Below, piece by piece: positions 29,426 through 30,647 of a stretch of 30,647 nucleotides of DNA. The number at the start of each line of letters is the position of its first letter. Position 1 is the first letter of the stretch. The DNA lies in assembly GCA_003695215.1 (NCBI GenBank), contig RFIM01000017.1, positions 1 to 30,647 on the forward strand, read 5' to 3'. Below the pieces are notes generated by a model. It had not been told where the DNA came from. It saw nothing but the letters and a program-made list of their open reading frames with translations, and did not search any database. Source of the DNA: Chloroflexota bacterium (GTDB taxonomy: Bacteria > Chloroflexota > Anaerolineae > Aggregatilineales > UBA2796). The translations under genes and the position numbers were made by a program.

Positions 29426-30052
29426 TCACTCCTTGTAACGGCGCTTTTCCTTGCGCGCTTTCCCCGCTGCAGCCTGTGACTGCTCTTCCACGCCGCCGAG
29501 CCTCTCGCGCAGCGCCAATAGAGTGCGATGGTAGAGCGATTTAATGGCGCCTTCGCTGCGATCCATGATCGCGCCGATCTCCTGATTGGAGAGCCGATCC
29601 ACAAACTTGAGGATCAGCAGCTGTTGGCGCTCTTCGGGCAAGGCACGCACTGCTTCCAGCAGGCGCGCGATCTCCTCTTGCGATTCGGCATTGACTTCAG
29701 GCGTCTCGCTGCGCAGGCGCAGCGCCACAAATTCGTCCAGCGGTATCACTTTATGGCGGCTGCGGTCGCGGTGCCAATTGGCCACTAAATTGTGTGCGAT
29801 GCGATAAAGCCACGCCTGAAAGGGCACGCCGCGCTCTACATAGCCCTTGATGTGCGCCATAGCCCGCTGGAAGACGCGCGCCGTCAGGTCTTCGGCATCT
29901 TCATGATTGCCCGTGCGGTAGTAGATATAGCTGTAGACCTTCTGCACGTAGCGTTCATAAAGGGCGCCAAAAGCCTCTGGGTTCGTGCGCGCCTGCGCCA
30001 CTAGCGCTGCGTCGTCCTGACTCGCCCACTCCTCAGCGTTCGGAACAGTCAT
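29426..30052 (-). CDS. ECF-type RNA polymerase sigma factor
   Basis: The protein has 208 aa. Region 2 is clear (AFGALYERYVQKVYSYIYYRTGNHEDAEDLTARVFQRAMAHIKGY, then PFQAWLYRIAHNLVANWHRDRSRHK). Region 4 follows (LLEAVRALPEERQQLLILKFVDRLSNQEIGAIMDRSEGAIKSLYHRTLLALRERL). Regions 1.1 and 3 are missing, as in ECF factors. The C-terminal tail is basic (AAAGKARKEKRRYKE). It directs polymerase to a stress or envelope regulon; the signal is unknown. Its end carries the Shine-Dalgarno of the anti-sigma-like gene. Confidence 0.92.
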   Translation of the reverse strand: MTVPNAEEWASQDDAALVAQARTNPEAFGALYERYVQKVYSYIYYRTGNHEDAEDLTARVFQRAMAHIKGYVERGVPFQAWLYRIAHNLVANWHRDRSRHKVIPLDEFVALRLRSETPEVNAESQEEIARLLEAVRALPEERQQLLILKFVDRLSNQEIGAIMDRSEGAIKSLYHRTLLALRERLGGVEEQSQAAAGKARKEKRRYKE

Positions 30053-30101
30053 AACCTATAAACACCCTTGGTTTTTGAGCGTTACGCCAAAGCGTCGGTT
30101 G

Positions 30102-30110
30102 AGTATAGCA
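30102..30110 (-). promoter_or_regulatory. Extended -10 element for the sigma-factor operon
   Basis: On the minus strand, TGC then TATACT (30107-30102), 49 nt before the sigma ATG, in the 63-bp gap after the PadR gene. No good -35 is seen, as expected for an extended -10. Confidence 0.4.
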
Positions 30111-30115
30111 GCGCT

Positions 30116-30647
30116 TCAGCTCTCAGGCAGATTTTCTAAGCAGCTGATCACCTGCTTGAGCCAATCGATGTAGAGCCGCTCGCTAGCGATGCCCAGCTCG
30201 AGGGTCAGGCGCATGAGCGCGTGCGGTCGGTCGGGCTGAGTCTCTAGGGCAGGCAGCGGGATGCGCTCGTATTCGGCCAATTTTTGTTCGTGCAGCTCCA
30301 GTTGATGCCGAGCCAGGTCGATGAGCGTTTGATTGGGCAGCATAGCGCCGAAGAAGAGTTGGATCAAGAACGGCTCGCGGTGAATGGGCAAGGCTTGCGG
30401 CTGGCTCAGCCAGCGCCTCAGCTCGGCGCGGCCTGCCTCGGTGATGCGATAGACCTTGCGATTGGGACGTTCTATCTGAATCTCAAGGCGGCTCTCGACC
30501 CAGCCCTGCTCGGCGAGTTTCTCCAGCGTGCGGTAGATTTGGGCCTGATCGGCTTGCCAAAAGTGCGCAACCGTCCGATCGAACATCTGAGTCTTCAGGT
30601 CATAGCCGCTCGCTTCTGTCAGGCTGAGAATGCCCAAAATAGCGTGC
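30116..30647 (-). CDS. PadR-family transcriptional regulator, N-terminus beyond window
   Basis: The frame is open from the right edge. Reading into it gives HAILGILSLTEASGYDLKTQMFD, the normal PadR opening a few residues after the true start, so only a few codons are lost. The winged helix (QADQAQIYRTLEKLAEQGWVESRLEIQIERPNRKVYRITEAGRAELRRWL) is followed by the C-terminal helical domain of the AphA/PadR-2 type (EPFLIQLFFGAMLP, IDLARHQLELHEQKLAEYERI). PadR proteins are mostly ligand-released repressors of detoxification or transport genes. Its target is probably to the right or itself; the effector is unknown. Confidence 0.88.
   Translation of the reverse strand, partial: HAILGILSLTEASGYDLKTQMFDRTVAHFWQADQAQIYRTLEKLAEQGWVESRLEIQIERPNRKVYRITEAGRAELRRWLSQPQALPIHREPFLIQLFFGAMLPNQTLIDLARHQLELHEQKLAEYERIPLPALETQPDRPHALMRLTLELGIASERLYIDWLKQVISCLENLPES

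Noticed and set aside
1..30647. CRISPR array, tRNA, rRNA, insertion sequence or phage attachment site
   Set aside because: No regularly spaced repeats, cloverleaf-like sequences, transposase frames or flanking direct repeats were noticed on reading; a tRNAscan or repeat search would settle it.

Overview
The window is a gene-dense, GC-rich bacterial chromosome segment with short intergenic gaps and many overlapping stop/start junctions. No rRNA, tRNA, CRISPR array or insertion sequence was seen. Gene content (bifunctional Rel, a two-gene LPG-synthase-like membrane protein/FAD oxidoreductase unit, PPOX/F420-type oxidoreductase, MalQ, an octaheme tetrathionate-reductase-family cytochrome, an ECF sigma factor with a short membrane anti-sigma-like partner) and the style of the proteins suggest a member of Chloroflexota. 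That assignment is inference from overall impression, not from a marker gene.

Layout. 1-968 (-): a sugar-type ABC solute-binding protein, cut by the left edge, with its promoter and a palindromic operator candidate. 1095-5853 (-): a run read right to left as TIR-domain protein, a broken DinB-like gene, a frameshifted dienelactone-hydrolase-like gene, lipB, a small DUF6941-like protein and a secreted beta-propeller/PPC protein. 6033-9029 (+): a large single-chain PD-(D/E)xK-like nuclease/N6-adenine methyltransferase, divergent from the TIR gene; together these look like a small defence locus. 9132-11491 (+): LPG_synthase_TM-like membrane protein overlapping an FAD oxidoreductase. 11488-12480 (-) deoC and 12583-13626 (+) galT are divergent, with interlocked promoters. 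13720-13983 (+): small acidic protein. 13990-15796 (-): three tightly packed genes, PPOX-family, carboxylesterase, SDR. 15949-17481 (+) malQ; 17595-17924 (+) small charged protein. 17955-20384 (-): pfkA, an ABC ATPase without a permease, and a coupled membrane protein. 20597-21508 (+): UbiA-family prenyltransferase. 21574-22491 (-): LysR regulator divergent from a respiratory pair (22661-24952, octaheme cytochrome c plus membrane cytochrome b). 25120-27803 (+): bifunctional (p)ppGpp synthetase/hydrolase and a coupled membrane protein. 27800-30052 (-): ECF sigma, anti-sigma-like protein and a C-terminally extended FabH. 30116-30647 (-): PadR-type regulator, cut by the right edge.

How it fits together. 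Central carbon functions (SBP, DeoC, GalT, MalQ, PfkA) point to use of sugars, glucans and nucleosides. LipB and FabH supply lipoate and fatty acids, and Rel gives stringent control. The cytochrome pair is probably a quinone-linked terminal reductase for a sulfur or nitrogen oxyanion; two CRP/FNR-type palindromes and a divergent LysR gene lie in front of it. The most unusual part is 4.0-9.0 kb: a TIR effector with a C-terminal PH/GRAM-like domain facing a one-polypeptide restriction-modification enzyme, with two decaying genes downstream of the TIR gene. Several genes are assigned starts downstream of the longest possible reading frame because promoter, Shine-Dalgarno or coupling evidence supports the shorter form.
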